From NCBI GenBank assembly GCA_030603695.1, contig JAUVXF010000010.1, positions 1 through 64,000 of the forward strand: a stretch of 64,000 bases of DNA, read 5' to 3'. The stretch comes from Natronohydrobacter sp. (GTDB lineage: Bacteria; Pseudomonadota; Alphaproteobacteria; Rhodobacterales; Rhodobacteraceae). Position 1 is the stretch's first letter. Each line of letters begins with the position of its first letter. The position numbers and the translations under genes are program-made. Positions 29,260-37,276 of this stretch are shown here, in pieces. Under the pieces are notes generated by a model that saw nothing but the letters and a program-made list of their open reading frames with translations, was not told the origin of the DNA and did not search any database.

Positions 29260-29544
29260 ACAATGCTTTCAAGCCCAAGCGCAGCCAAAGACCGCATTTA
29301 TTTATCCTATACCCCGCCAAAGCGGTGCTTGCGGCTTGTATCCGGGTGCGGGACTACCCATCTAACCTATATAGGTTACACCTGCGGGGCTGAATGCGCC
29401 CTTGGTGAAAAGTCGGTTTTCAAGGCGCCCAATCTTGCGCAGCCCGTCCCAAAGCCCTGAAAGACAGAACAAATTCACACGCTGATCCGGCAGCGCGCGG
29501 ATAATCCGTGCCGCGCCATGGACTTTGCAGAAGGAAGATTAGGC
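29260..29544. other. Control region upstream of the SCHIC gene
   Basis: About 285 bases without a gene, less GC-rich than its neighbours. It contains the 16-base palindrome at 29363-29378 and presumably the divergent promoters of the SCHIC gene and the small zinc-ribbon gene. Confidence 0.55.
29363..29378. promoter_or_regulatory. 16-base perfect palindrome upstream of the SCHIC gene
   Basis: TAACCTATATAGGTTA is perfectly self-complementary and lies 140 bases upstream of the SCHIC ATG and 167 before the zinc-ribbon ATG. It looks like a dimeric regulator site; it does not match the PpsR TGT-N12-ACA pattern. Confidence 0.5.
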
Positions 29545-29748
29545 ATGACTGGCAGAAATCTGGATTTCCTCAGCCCAAAACCCGCAAGCGGCGATATCGC
29601 TGCAAACCGACACTGCCTAAGCTGCAAGGGCACTTTCTGGAGCGAGGGATTCGGAGAGCGAATCTGCAAGCAGTGCAAAACGCATTCTTCGTGGAAATCG
29701 GGGATATCTTCGGGCGATGGCGGTTCAAGGCGGCGTTCGGCAAAATAG
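29545..29748 (+). CDS. Small zinc-ribbon protein of unknown function
   Basis: 67 residues. CLSCKGTFWSEGFGERICKQCK gives two Cys-x2-Cys knuckles 15 residues apart, a zinc-ribbon pattern that recurs in short conserved alphaproteobacterial proteins of the form C.xCxF.S.G.G.R.C..CK. The C-terminal tail (about 20 residues) is Ser/Gly/Arg-rich and probably disordered. ATG 29545 follows GAAGGAAG; the ORF-track start nine codons earlier is less well supported. Alone in its operon. Function unknown; nucleic-acid binding is a guess. Confidence 0.65.
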   Translation: MTGRNLDFLSPKPASGDIAANRHCLSCKGTFWSEGFGERICKQCKTHSSWKSGISSGDGGSRRRSAK

Positions 29749-29779
29749 CCGCTGGCCCCTGAACAGCGCCCAATCCAGC

Positions 29780-30895
29780 TTACAGCCCTTGCACGGTGTC
29801 TATAGCACGCACGGTTGGCAATACCCGTGTGATCGTGTCATTCCAGCGTTGCAACGGCGCGCGCAACACATAGACCACATCGCCCGGCTCCAGCATGAAG
29901 CGCGTGCCCAATAGCAGCCCTTCGGGGCGCGAGGTATCAAGCACGAAAACCCGCGTCATGGACTCATACGCGCGAAACACCAAAACACCGCGCGCATTGG
30001 CCCGCCCGACATTCAGGCCACCGCGGCGCGTGATGGCCTGTGTCAGGGTAATCTGCTCGCGCGAGAGATCGACAACATCGGGCTTGGCCACTTCGCCCAG
30101 AAGATAGGCTTCTTCGGCCCTGCGGCGCGGGATATTCACCACATCGCCATCAATCAGAACCGGGTTGTTCTGCAACAAACCCGCCTGCAAGAACCCCTCC
30201 ACATCCACCTGATGCAGACGCCCGGCGCGCTGCACGGTGACGGCGCGCATATCGGCTGCATCGGTGAATCCGCCTGCGGCATTGGCCGCTTCTATCAATG
30301 TCAGCGGCACCGAGCGCAGCGCTTGGCGGTTGGGTGATTTCACCTCACCCGTCACAACCACAGCCTGTGCATTGAAACTGGCCACGCGCACATCCACTTG
30401 CGGATCGGGGATGAAGGCTGAAAGGCGGGTGGCAATCTCGGCGCGGATGGCTTCCACACTGCGCCCGCGCGCAGGGACAGAGCCTATGAAGGGATAGCTG
30501 AAGCTGCCATCCTGCCCCACCTGAAACCCGCTTTCGGCCGCACTGCGCTGCGGCCCGGCTGGCATGGTCAGTTCCGGCTGGTTGAACACAATCACCGAAA
30601 GAATATCCCCCACCCCGACCCGGTAACTCCAATTCGGCGTGGCAGGCAGTGTGGTGGCCTGCGGCACACGCGCCGCCCGCGAGAAACTGTTGATATTCGT
30701 GGCATCCAGCGCGATCACCTCGACCGTTTCATCCAACGCGCCCTGTCCGTCAGATGACAGCGGAAAGGTTGTATGCCCGTCAGCACAGGCCATCAGGAAA
30801 AGTGGCAACACCAAAGCCGCAAACGCCCGCCGCAAGCCGCGCGGGGCGGCAGAGAACGAAACATGGCTGGCGGGGGAAAGGGCGATGGTAATCAT
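29780..30895 (-). CDS. Polysaccharide export outer-membrane lipoprotein (Wza/OPX-like)
   Basis: 371 residues. The signal peptide after RGLRRAFAALVLP ends with lipobox LMAC, so it is a lipoprotein. The poly_export domain (about 90-180) reads WSYRVGVGDILSVIVFNQPE and GSFSYPFIGSVPARG; two or three SLBB repeats follow (VVTGEVKSPNRQALRS; YLLGEVAKPDVVDL; VYVLRAPLQRW at the end). It forms the outer-membrane part of an exopolysaccharide or capsule exporter with the Wzc-like kinase upstream. Glycosyltransferase genes are not in the window. Confidence 0.9.
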   Translation of the reverse strand: MITIALSPASHVSFSAAPRGLRRAFAALVLPLFLMACADGHTTFPLSSDGQGALDETVEVIALDATNINSFSRAARVPQATTLPATPNWSYRVGVGDILSVIVFNQPELTMPAGPQRSAAESGFQVGQDGSFSYPFIGSVPARGRSVEAIRAEIATRLSAFIPDPQVDVRVASFNAQAVVVTGEVKSPNRQALRSVPLTLIEAANAAGGFTDAADMRAVTVQRAGRLHQVDVEGFLQAGLLQNNPVLIDGDVVNIPRRRAEEAYLLGEVAKPDVVDLSREQITLTQAITRRGGLNVGRANARGVLVFRAYESMTRVFVLDTSRPEGLLLGTRFMLEPGDVVYVLRAPLQRWNDTITRVLPTVRAIDTVQGL

Positions 30896-31193
30896 GTTGC
30901 TTTATACTCGTGTCTGACAGCGCCCCGCCTGATCGCAGGCGACAAGGGCAATCTGGCCCTGCCACACTCTATCAGGATTGGCGCGTTTGCGCTTATATTA
31001 CCCAAAAGAGCAATACTTTCGTTTTCGATACATTCGCACCCCCTATCGCGCAACCTCTTTGATGTCGGGACATGGCCAACCAAAGCTTGTGTTGCGGATT
31101 TGCGCCAGCGCCCCCTGTTTGCGATGCAACGCGCAGTCTTGTTTCTCAGCGGCCCCGAACACCCTGGCAAAATGCTGCATTGCACCAGATATC

Positions 31194-31213
31194 AGCTTGC
31201 CCGAAGGCAAGCT
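31194..31213 (-). ncRNA. TTCG-tetraloop hairpin downstream of the wzc-like gene
   Basis: Minus strand AGCTTGCC-TTCG-GGCAAGCT: a perfect 8-bp stem closed by C(UUCG)G, a very stable RNA tetraloop. No T-run follows, so it is more likely an RNA-stabilising or processing element than a terminator. It is listed as ncRNA only because it is an RNA structure, not as a separate gene. Confidence 0.4.
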
Positions 31214-31256
31214 TTCGCCCTGCTGCCAACACCAAAGGGTGTCGCCCCTCTGTTTA

Positions 31257-31281
31257 CGCAAAACCGGTGTCCAGTTTTGCG
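31257..31281 (-). terminator. Inverted repeat just after the wzc-like gene
   Basis: CGCAAAAC, 9-base loop, GTTTTGCG: perfect 8-bp arms ten bases after the kinase stop on the minus strand. The sequence CAAAACCGGTGTCCAGTTTTG resembles intergenic repeats common in Rhodobacteraceae. Candidate terminator without a clean T-run. Confidence 0.5.
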
Positions 31282-31290
31282 CGACAGGCT

Positions 31291-33546
31291 CTAGTCGCCG
31301 CGTTGCTGATAGGAATAGCGATAGCCATACCCATACCCATAGCCATATCCATAGCCACCTTTGGCCTTGCTGGGATCAAATCCATTCAGCACCGCCCCGG
31401 CCAGACGCTGCCCGGAAGATTGAAATATCTTGAGCGTGGCCTCAATCTCTCCGGGCAATGTTTTGTCATGGCGGGCGATCAGAATGGTTGCGCCAGAGTT
31501 GCGGCCCAGAATCACAGGGTCTGTCACGGCCAAGGCAGGTGGGCTATCCAGAATGACCAGATCAAAGTGACGCGAACACCACTGGAACAAATCCTGCAAC
31601 TCTGCACGCATCAGCAATTCTGACGGGTTGGGCGGATAGCGCCCTGTGCCGATGAAATACATGTCATCCACAGGGCCATGCTGGATCACATCTTCGGGGC
31701 GCTTGGTTCCCGCCAGAACCTCTGCCAGCCCCGGATGGTTGCGCGGCTGGTTCATGTAGCGGCGCAATTGCCCGCGCCGCATATCGGCATCTATCAGGCA
31801 TACACGCTGACCGGCTTGGGCGGCGACAACAGCCAGATTGACAGACAGAAAGCTTTTGCCTGCCTCTGGATGGGTGGAGGTCAGAGTCAGGGTAGGCGTG
31901 CCGGCATCCAACATACCGAAATGCAAACTGGTGCGCAAAGAACGCAGCGCCTCTATTGTCATATCTGTGGGGCTGGTCAGCGCCAGAATGGGCAGGGCAC
32001 CATTTCGCCGCCCTTGGGTGTCTGCCTCGCGATTGTAATTGACCGTTGCAAAAACAGGCAAGCCCATACGCTCCAACTCTGCTGCGTCCTGTATGCCCTT
32101 GCGCAGCCACGACCGCAGCAACACAACGCCAATCGCGACCATGAAGCCCAGCACCACCCCCAGCGCCAAAAGCAGATCACGGCGCGGCGCGATTGGATCG
32201 CGTGCGGCAATGGCGGAATCCAGAATGCGCACACTGCCAATGGTGCTGGCGCGCATGACCTCTACCTCTTGCGCGCGGGTCAGCAACTCCAGATACAAGC
32301 GCTGCGCCAGATCGACATCGCGCTGCAAGTTGATGATCTGGCGCTGGGTTTCGGGCAAATCGCCAATCTGTTCGCGCAACCCGTCCAACCGGGTTTGCAG
32401 GCGCGCGCGTTCATCCAGCAACAGGCGGTAATTCGGGTGCAAGGGAGTGAAGCGCAAGGACAATTCATCCTCACGGCGCTGCAACTCTGCAAGCTGCGCT
32501 TCAACGCGCGTCACCTCGTCCAGAATGGTCTGGGTTTCCAGCCGCAAATCTACAGAGACTTGCTGCATCTGAAACGCATTCAACGCCGCTTCGGCCTGAC
32601 GCAAAGCCTGCTCTGCCATGGGGATCTGTTCCCGAATGAAATCCAGACTTCCTTCGGCCTGCGCGGCACTGCGATTGATATTCTGGCGCTGATAGGCGCG
32701 CAAAATCGCATCCAAGGCGCGGGCATTTGCTGCCCTGTCCGGCCCCGTGACGCGCAGTTCCAGAATGCCCGAACCACGCCCGCGCTCGCTGACAGTCAGG
32801 CGCCTGCGCAAATCCTCTATGGCCTCGCCCTCGCCGATCTGGCGCAAGTTGTAAACACGGCCAGGGGCGGCGCGGATGTCGGATATCAGCATGGTGAAGC
32901 CCAGCGCTTCCAGACCAAGGGGCGCGCCAACCTGCCCCGTCAACATATCGCCATTCGGCAGTTCGACAGTATAGGCGCCCCCTTCGGCCACTGTCAGGCG
33001 CAAATACTGATTCAGCCATTCCGGCGGGACAACCAGATTTTGCAGCGCAAGCCACTCTCCCGGCCGGGCAAAGCGCTGCGGAAACAAGCGCTGCACGCCC
33101 CAAAGCCTGTAGCGCGACAGCACTACGCCCATGACAGGCGCACGTTCAGGTCGCACAACCCAATCCAGATTCTGATCGGCCACAGCGCGCCCCAGCACCA
33201 TGCGCGAGCGCAGGATTTCCACTTCTGTCACACTGCGCGGATCATCCTCCACCATCGCGCTCAGGCTTCCCGGCAGCATCATCGCGGCATTTTTCTCTTC
33301 CAGCTGCACCAAGGCATCGGCCTGAAAGGTGGGGGCCGTATTGGCAAAGCTGAAGGCCGCAACCGCCAAACCCAACCCCATGCCCAGAATAATCCACAGC
33401 TTGCCTTGCCAGATCAGGCCGAATAGCTGGCCCAGATCAATCTCATCCGATACCTGCCTTTCGGCCACAGGGGGCTGTGCGGGCACACCGCGTATTTCGG
33501 GGAAAGCGCCATGCGTGCGAACAGCAGGGTCAGGCCGTGCATCCAT
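31291..33546 (-). CDS. Polysaccharide co-polymerase/tyrosine kinase (Wzc-like)
   Basis: 751 residues. N-terminal Wzz domain with a first helix (about 45-65, LWIILGMGLGLAVAAFSFA), long periplasmic coiled coil (about 270-420) and second helix (about 450-470, LLLALGVVLGFMVAIGVVLL). C-terminal BY-kinase (about 540-720): Walker A THPEAGKSFLSVN, Walker A' VCLIDADMRRG, Walker B LVILDSPP. The end carries a repeated Tyr tail GYGYGYGYGYRYSYQQ, the autophosphorylation cluster. Controls chain length and export with the OPX protein; the phosphatase gene five bases upstream would remove the phosphates. Confidence 0.92.
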   Translation of the reverse strand: MDARPDPAVRTHGAFPEIRGVPAQPPVAERQVSDEIDLGQLFGLIWQGKLWIILGMGLGLAVAAFSFANTAPTFQADALVQLEEKNAAMMLPGSLSAMVEDDPRSVTEVEILRSRMVLGRAVADQNLDWVVRPERAPVMGVVLSRYRLWGVQRLFPQRFARPGEWLALQNLVVPPEWLNQYLRLTVAEGGAYTVELPNGDMLTGQVGAPLGLEALGFTMLISDIRAAPGRVYNLRQIGEGEAIEDLRRRLTVSERGRGSGILELRVTGPDRAANARALDAILRAYQRQNINRSAAQAEGSLDFIREQIPMAEQALRQAEAALNAFQMQQVSVDLRLETQTILDEVTRVEAQLAELQRREDELSLRFTPLHPNYRLLLDERARLQTRLDGLREQIGDLPETQRQIINLQRDVDLAQRLYLELLTRAQEVEVMRASTIGSVRILDSAIAARDPIAPRRDLLLALGVVLGFMVAIGVVLLRSWLRKGIQDAAELERMGLPVFATVNYNREADTQGRRNGALPILALTSPTDMTIEALRSLRTSLHFGMLDAGTPTLTLTSTHPEAGKSFLSVNLAVVAAQAGQRVCLIDADMRRGQLRRYMNQPRNHPGLAEVLAGTKRPEDVIQHGPVDDMYFIGTGRYPPNPSELLMRAELQDLFQWCSRHFDLVILDSPPALAVTDPVILGRNSGATILIARHDKTLPGEIEATLKIFQSSGQRLAGAVLNGFDPSKAKGGYGYGYGYGYGYRYSYQQRGD

Positions 33547-33551
33547 CTGGT

Positions 33552-34013
33552 TTATCCATGTGTCTTATATGTCAATTTCTCGGCCCAAAGACGCGCGCCA
33601 TCCCGGATTTGCAGGAAAACTGCCTCGTGAAATTCTGGCGAGCGGCGATAGGGATCGGCAATCCCCTTCCCACCGCACCAGTGATCAAACAGCATCACCC
33701 GGCCGGACAGATCAGGGGCAAGGCGCGCGATCTCTTGGCGGTGGCCGGGTTCCATGACCAACACAAGGTCATGCGCCTGCCCCAAAACGCGGGTAAATTG
33801 CTGCGCGATATGGCCATCCACAATCACGCCATGGCGCGCGGCCACAGCGCTGGCAGTGGCATCTGCCGCATGCCCGACAAGCGCGCCAAGCCCGGCAGAC
33901 CTGACCACAACGCCAGACCCGCGCGCAGCCAGATCGGCAGCAAGCGCGCGCTCTGCCACCGGAGAACGGCAAATATTGCCCACACAGACAACCAAGACAG
34001 AGCGAAAATTCAT
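33552..34013 (-). CDS. Low-molecular-weight protein tyrosine phosphatase (Wzb-like)
   Basis: 153 residues. P-loop VCVGNICRSP (Cys-x5-Arg) at the N-terminus and the general-acid loop GIADPY near residue 120 are both intact. Start taken at ATG 34013, one codon inside the TTG start given by the ORF track. It stands five bases before the Wzc-like kinase, so its likely substrate is that kinase's Tyr tail. Confidence 0.92.
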   Translation of the reverse strand: MNFRSVLVVCVGNICRSPVAERALAADLAARGSGVVVRSAGLGALVGHAADATASAVAARHGVIVDGHIAQQFTRVLGQAHDLVLVMEPGHRQEIARLAPDLSGRVMLFDHWCGGKGIADPYRRSPEFHEAVFLQIRDGARLWAEKLTYKTHG

Positions 34014-34357
34014 CAAAAACGGCCCCGCATTTCAGTATCTGCGGATATTCGCAACAATGCCCCGCTGTCAGACTGCGTATCTGATAGGCCCAAAGGCAAG
34101 CCCAATCCACCCTAAAGTGTTATTTATATAACTATCTAGAGTTTTCAATCTTAAAAGTATTCCCCTGTAGGTTGACCAGCGCCGTGGCAATGGGCGCAGG
34201 CGCGCACCCCCGGCGCTGCGGCAGGTGGCTGGCCTGCGCCTCCGGCGGGGATATTTTTGCCAAGATGAATGCGGAAAAGGCGCACGCGCGCCCCATGACA
34301 GCCGCGAGGCGCGTTGAGGTGAGGGGCGGCGCGCCCGATGCAGGCCAAGCGGCCCGG
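34014..34357. other. Gap between wzb-like gene and cobO
   Basis: About 340 bases with no supported gene. The first part is AT-richer and probably holds the exopolysaccharide promoter; the rest carries the dispersed repeat at 34235-34269 behind cobO. Confidence 0.55.
34235..34269 (+). repeat. Dispersed intergenic repeat, copy 1
   Basis: CCTCCGGCGGGG followed by GATATTTTTGCCAAGATGAA. The 20-base core recurs exactly, in the other orientation, at 44445-44464 between bhcB and bhcA. Similar CTCCGGCGGG-ATATTTTTG elements are common between genes of Rhodobacteraceae. Confidence 0.65.
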
Positions 34358-34993
34358 TTAGAATTCGACCCCTTTTTGCGCCTTGATCCCGGCGCGGAAC
34401 GGGTGCTTGATCTCTGTCATCTCTGTGACCAGATCGGCAATTTCGATCAATTCGGGTTTTGCATTGCGCCCAGTGAGAACCACATGGGTCATGGGGGGTT
34501 TTTCATCCTGCAAGAAGGCCACGACTTCGGCGATGGGCAGATAGTCATAGCGCAGCGCGATATTGATTTCATCCAGAAGGACAAAGCGCATATCGGGATT
34601 GCGGATAAGGTCTTTGGCCTGTTCCCAGCCAGCGCGGGCGGCGGCGATATCGCGGTCGCGATCTTGGGTATCCCATGTGAACCCTTCGCCAGAAACGACA
34701 AAGGTGCATTCCTGCGCGAAGCGCGCGCGCAGAAATTCGCGCTCGCCCGTGACCCAGTTGCCTTTGATGAATTGCACCACGGCGCAGGGCATTTCATGCG
34801 CGATGCAGCGCATGATCATGCCAAAGCCAGAGGATGACTTGCCCTTCCCTGCGCCAGTATGAACGATGACAAGACCCTTTTCGCCGGTTTTTGTGGCCAT
34901 CATCTTGTCACGCGCGGCTTTGATCTTTTGCATCTTGGCGCGGTGGCGGGCGGCCTCTGCTTCCGGGGTGGCGGGGGGTTCGGGCGTTGTCAT
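34358..34993 (-). CDS. cobO: Cob(I)yrinic acid a,c-diamide adenosyltransferase
   Basis: 211 residues, CobO/CobA/BtuR type. Walker A HTGAGKGKSSSGFGMIMR, FIKGNWVTGER and LLDEINIALRYDYLP are diagnostic. It attaches the 5'-deoxyadenosyl group to cobalt in cobalamin synthesis or salvage. Stands alone here, without other cob genes or a recognisable B12 riboswitch upstream. Confidence 0.94.
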   Translation of the reverse strand: MTTPEPPATPEAEAARHRAKMQKIKAARDKMMATKTGEKGLVIVHTGAGKGKSSSGFGMIMRCIAHEMPCAVVQFIKGNWVTGEREFLRARFAQECTFVVSGEGFTWDTQDRDRDIAAARAGWEQAKDLIRNPDMRFVLLDEINIALRYDYLPIAEVVAFLQDEKPPMTHVVLTGRNAKPELIEIADLVTEMTEIKHPFRAGIKAQKGVEF

Positions 34994-35058
34994 GGCAGAG
35001 TTCCTTGTCTGAAAGCGCGCGGGCCGCCCTTGTTGCGCGGGGGCGCCGGAAGATCAAG

Positions 35059-35091
35059 CCTTGGCCCGCCCTGCAGGGTGGCGGGCCAAGG
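35059..35091 (-). terminator. Hairpin terminator behind ilvD
   Basis: CCTTGGCCCGCC, 9-base loop, GGCGGGCCAAGG: a perfect 12-bp stem eight bases after the ilvD stop on the minus strand. No strong T-run, as often seen in GC-rich genomes. Confidence 0.65.
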
Positions 35092-35099
35092 CGGGGCGG

Positions 35100-36830
35100 T
35101 TACTGATCCATATAGATATGGGTTTCCGCCTGCGCGCCGGGATGGGTGACAGCGCCCCAACGCGCGCCCCCCACAAGGCGCGCGAATTTCCAGATGGCGC
35201 CAGAAGCGTATTCTGTGGGTTTGGGGCCGGGCCATGCGGCCTTGCGGCTGGCCAGTTCGGCCTCTGGCAGCGCCACCGACAATTCGCCCGTCACCGCGTT
35301 GATGGTGATCATATCGCCATCGCGCAGCAAGGCGATTGGCCCGCCATGGGCGGCTTCTGGCCCGACATGGCCCACACAGAACCCGCGTGTGGCCCCGGAA
35401 AACCGGCCATCAGTGATAAGCGCCACTTTCTTGCCCATCCCCTGCCCCGAAATTGCGGCCGTGGTGGCCAGCATTTCGCGCATGCCCGGCCCCCCTGCGG
35501 GGCCTTCGTTGCGGATGACGATCACATCGCCGGGCGCATAGGCGCGCTGGCGCACGGCCTCATAGGCATCTTCCTCGCATTCAAACACGCGGGCGGGGCC
35601 GGTGAAAACCTGCTCCTCGGCGCTCATGCCTGCAACTTTCACAATGGCGCCATCGGGGGCCAGATTGCCGCGCAGGCCAACCACGCCGCCTGTTGCTGTC
35701 AGGGGCGTGGCGGCGGGATAGATCACGCGGCCATCGGCATCGCCTGTGATATGATCCAGTTCTTCGCCCAGGCTGCGGCCAGAGGCGGTGATGCACTCTT
35801 CATGCAATAGCCCCAATTTGCGCAATTCCTTCAGCACCACAGGCACGCCGCCCACCTCATAGAGGTCTTTGGCCACATATTTCCCACCGGGGCGCAGATC
35901 GCAAAACCACGGGGTATCGCGCATGATATCCGTGACATCGAAGAGATCGAAATCAATTCCGGCCTCATGCGCGATTGCGGGCAGGTGCAGGGCGGCATTG
36001 GTGCTGCCGCCCGTGCAGGCCACCACGCGGGCCGCATTTTCAAGGCTTTTGCGGGTGACGATATCGCGCGCGCGGATGTTTTTGGCGATCAGGTTCAGCA
36101 CCGCTTCGCCGCTGGCGCGGCCATAGGCATCGCGGCTTTCATAGGGGGCGGGCGCGCCAGAGGAATTGAGCAGCGCAAGCCCCATCGCCTCTGACACGCA
36201 GGCCATGGTATTGGCGGTATATTGCGCGCCGCAAGCGCCTGCGCCGGGGCAGGCAACGCGCTCTATGATCGCCAGTTCCGCATCCGAGAGCGTGCCGGCC
36301 TGATGCTTGCCCACGGCTTCGAACACATCCTGCACGGTGACATCCTGCCCATTCAGGCGCCCCGGCAGGATAGACCCGCCATAAATGAACACCGACGGCA
36401 CATTCAGCCGCACCATGGCCATCATCATGCCCGGCAAGCTTTTGTCGCAGCCCGCAAGCCCGACAAGCGCATCATAGCAATGCCCGCGCATTGTCAGCTC
36501 CACCGTATCGGCAATCGCATCGCGCGAGGCGAGCGAAGAGCGCATGCCCTCATGGCCCATTGCAATACCATCTGTCACCGTGATGGTGGTGAATTCGCGC
36601 GCCGTGCCGCCTGCCTGCTTGACCCCGGCCTTCACCGCCTGCGCCTGACGGTTCAGCGTGATATTGCAGGGCGCGGCCTCGTTCCAGCAGGTCGCCACAC
36701 CGACCCAGGGTTGGTTGATCTCTTCCTCGCTCAGCCCCATGGCATAGAAGTAACTGCGCTGGGGCGCACGGGCGGGGCCTTCGGTGACATGGCGGCTGGG
36801 CAGGCGGGATTTGTCAAAACGCGGCGACAT
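35100..36830 (-). CDS. ilvD: Dihydroxy-acid dehydratase IlvD
   Basis: 576 residues. [34 protein letters not shown] and [20 protein letters not shown] carry the iron-sulfur cysteines; [20 protein letters not shown] near the C-terminus is the IlvD signature. Makes 2-ketoisovalerate and 2-keto-3-methylvalerate for branched amino acids. Distinct from the sugar acid dehydratase at 20.7 kb, which belongs to another branch of the same family. Start behind AGGAGCGCC. Confidence 0.95.
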   Translation of the reverse strand: MSPRFDKSRLPSRHVTEGPARAPQRSYFYAMGLSEEEINQPWVGVATCWNEAAPCNITLNRQAQAVKAGVKQAGGTAREFTTITVTDGIAMGHEGMRSSLASRDAIADTVELTMRGHCYDALVGLAGCDKSLPGMMMAMVRLNVPSVFIYGGSILPGRLNGQDVTVQDVFEAVGKHQAGTLSDAELAIIERVACPGAGACGAQYTANTMACVSEAMGLALLNSSGAPAPYESRDAYGRASGEAVLNLIAKNIRARDIVTRKSLENAARVVACTGGSTNAALHLPAIAHEAGIDFDLFDVTDIMRDTPWFCDLRPGGKYVAKDLYEVGGVPVVLKELRKLGLLHEECITASGRSLGEELDHITGDADGRVIYPAATPLTATGGVVGLRGNLAPDGAIVKVAGMSAEEQVFTGPARVFECEEDAYEAVRQRAYAPGDVIVIRNEGPAGGPGMREMLATTAAISGQGMGKKVALITDGRFSGATRGFCVGHVGPEAAHGGPIALLRDGDMITINAVTGELSVALPEAELASRKAAWPGPKPTEYASGAIWKFARLVGGARWGAVTHPGAQAETHIYMDQ

Positions 36831-36946
36831 TGGCGCTCCTTATGCGGGGTGGCTTGGGCGGGAAAGGTGCTGCCAAGGCCGGGGGATTTCAAGGGCCTTG
36901 GCACGGGTTTGGGGGCCAGACAGTTGCGCCGGGCCAAAGAGGGCAA

Positions 36947-37261
36947 TCAGAATTTGCTGATACGCCAGATTTCGACGGGTTCCAGCCAGACAAGGCCGGG
37001 TTGCTGGGCCATGATTTCAGTGGTCAGGGTTTCGGCCACGGCTTCGGCTGTGGCACGATCGCGCAGCACCACTTCAAACTTGATGATGGCGAATTCGCGC
37101 ACCAGTTGCGCGGCCTGCGCGCGGTGAACGCCATGCGTGCCGCGCCCTCCACCGGGGAAAAGCGACCAACCGCTTAGCCCGGCCTGCGTTAACAGCGCCT
37201 CGATCCGTGGTTTCAACAGGCGCTCTGCAATGATGGTCAGCTTGATTGCGGGATGGGTCAT
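36947..37261 (-). CDS. sbtB: PII-like protein SbtB
   Basis: 104 residues with a ferredoxin-like PII fold: KLTIIAERLLKPRIEALLTQ at the start, T-loop region FPGGGRGTHGVHR, and FAIIKFEVVLRDRATAEAVA. In cyanobacteria SbtB binds adenine nucleotides including cAMP and blocks SbtA. It sits 15 bases behind sbtA, the usual order, so the identification rests on both sequence and context. Confidence 0.85.
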   Translation of the reverse strand: MTHPAIKLTIIAERLLKPRIEALLTQAGLSGWSLFPGGGRGTHGVHRAQAAQLVREFAIIKFEVVLRDRATAEAVAETLTTEIMAQQPGLVWLEPVEIWRISKF

Positions 37262-37276
37262 GTCAGATCACTCCTG

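Larger units (their letters stand above)
30896..31290. other. Leader gap between wzc-like and wza-like genes
   Basis: About 395 bases with no supported gene. It contains two hairpins (31194-31213 and 31257-31281) directly after the kinase gene and must hold any separate promoter for the export lipoprotein. Confidence 0.55.

Noticed and set aside
30773-31294. 173-residue plus-strand ORF in the wza/wzc gap
   Set aside because: Starts inside the wza-like gene on the other strand and reads through hairpins; no motif.
31300-31360. Short repeated units considered as a CRISPR array
   Set aside because: Six-base tandem repeats in frame encoding the Tyr-Gly tail; no spacers.
31678-33426. 582-residue plus-strand ORF opposite the Wzc-like gene
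   Set aside because: Antisense shadow with low-complexity Gln/Arg/His composition; the minus strand has a complete Wzc protein.
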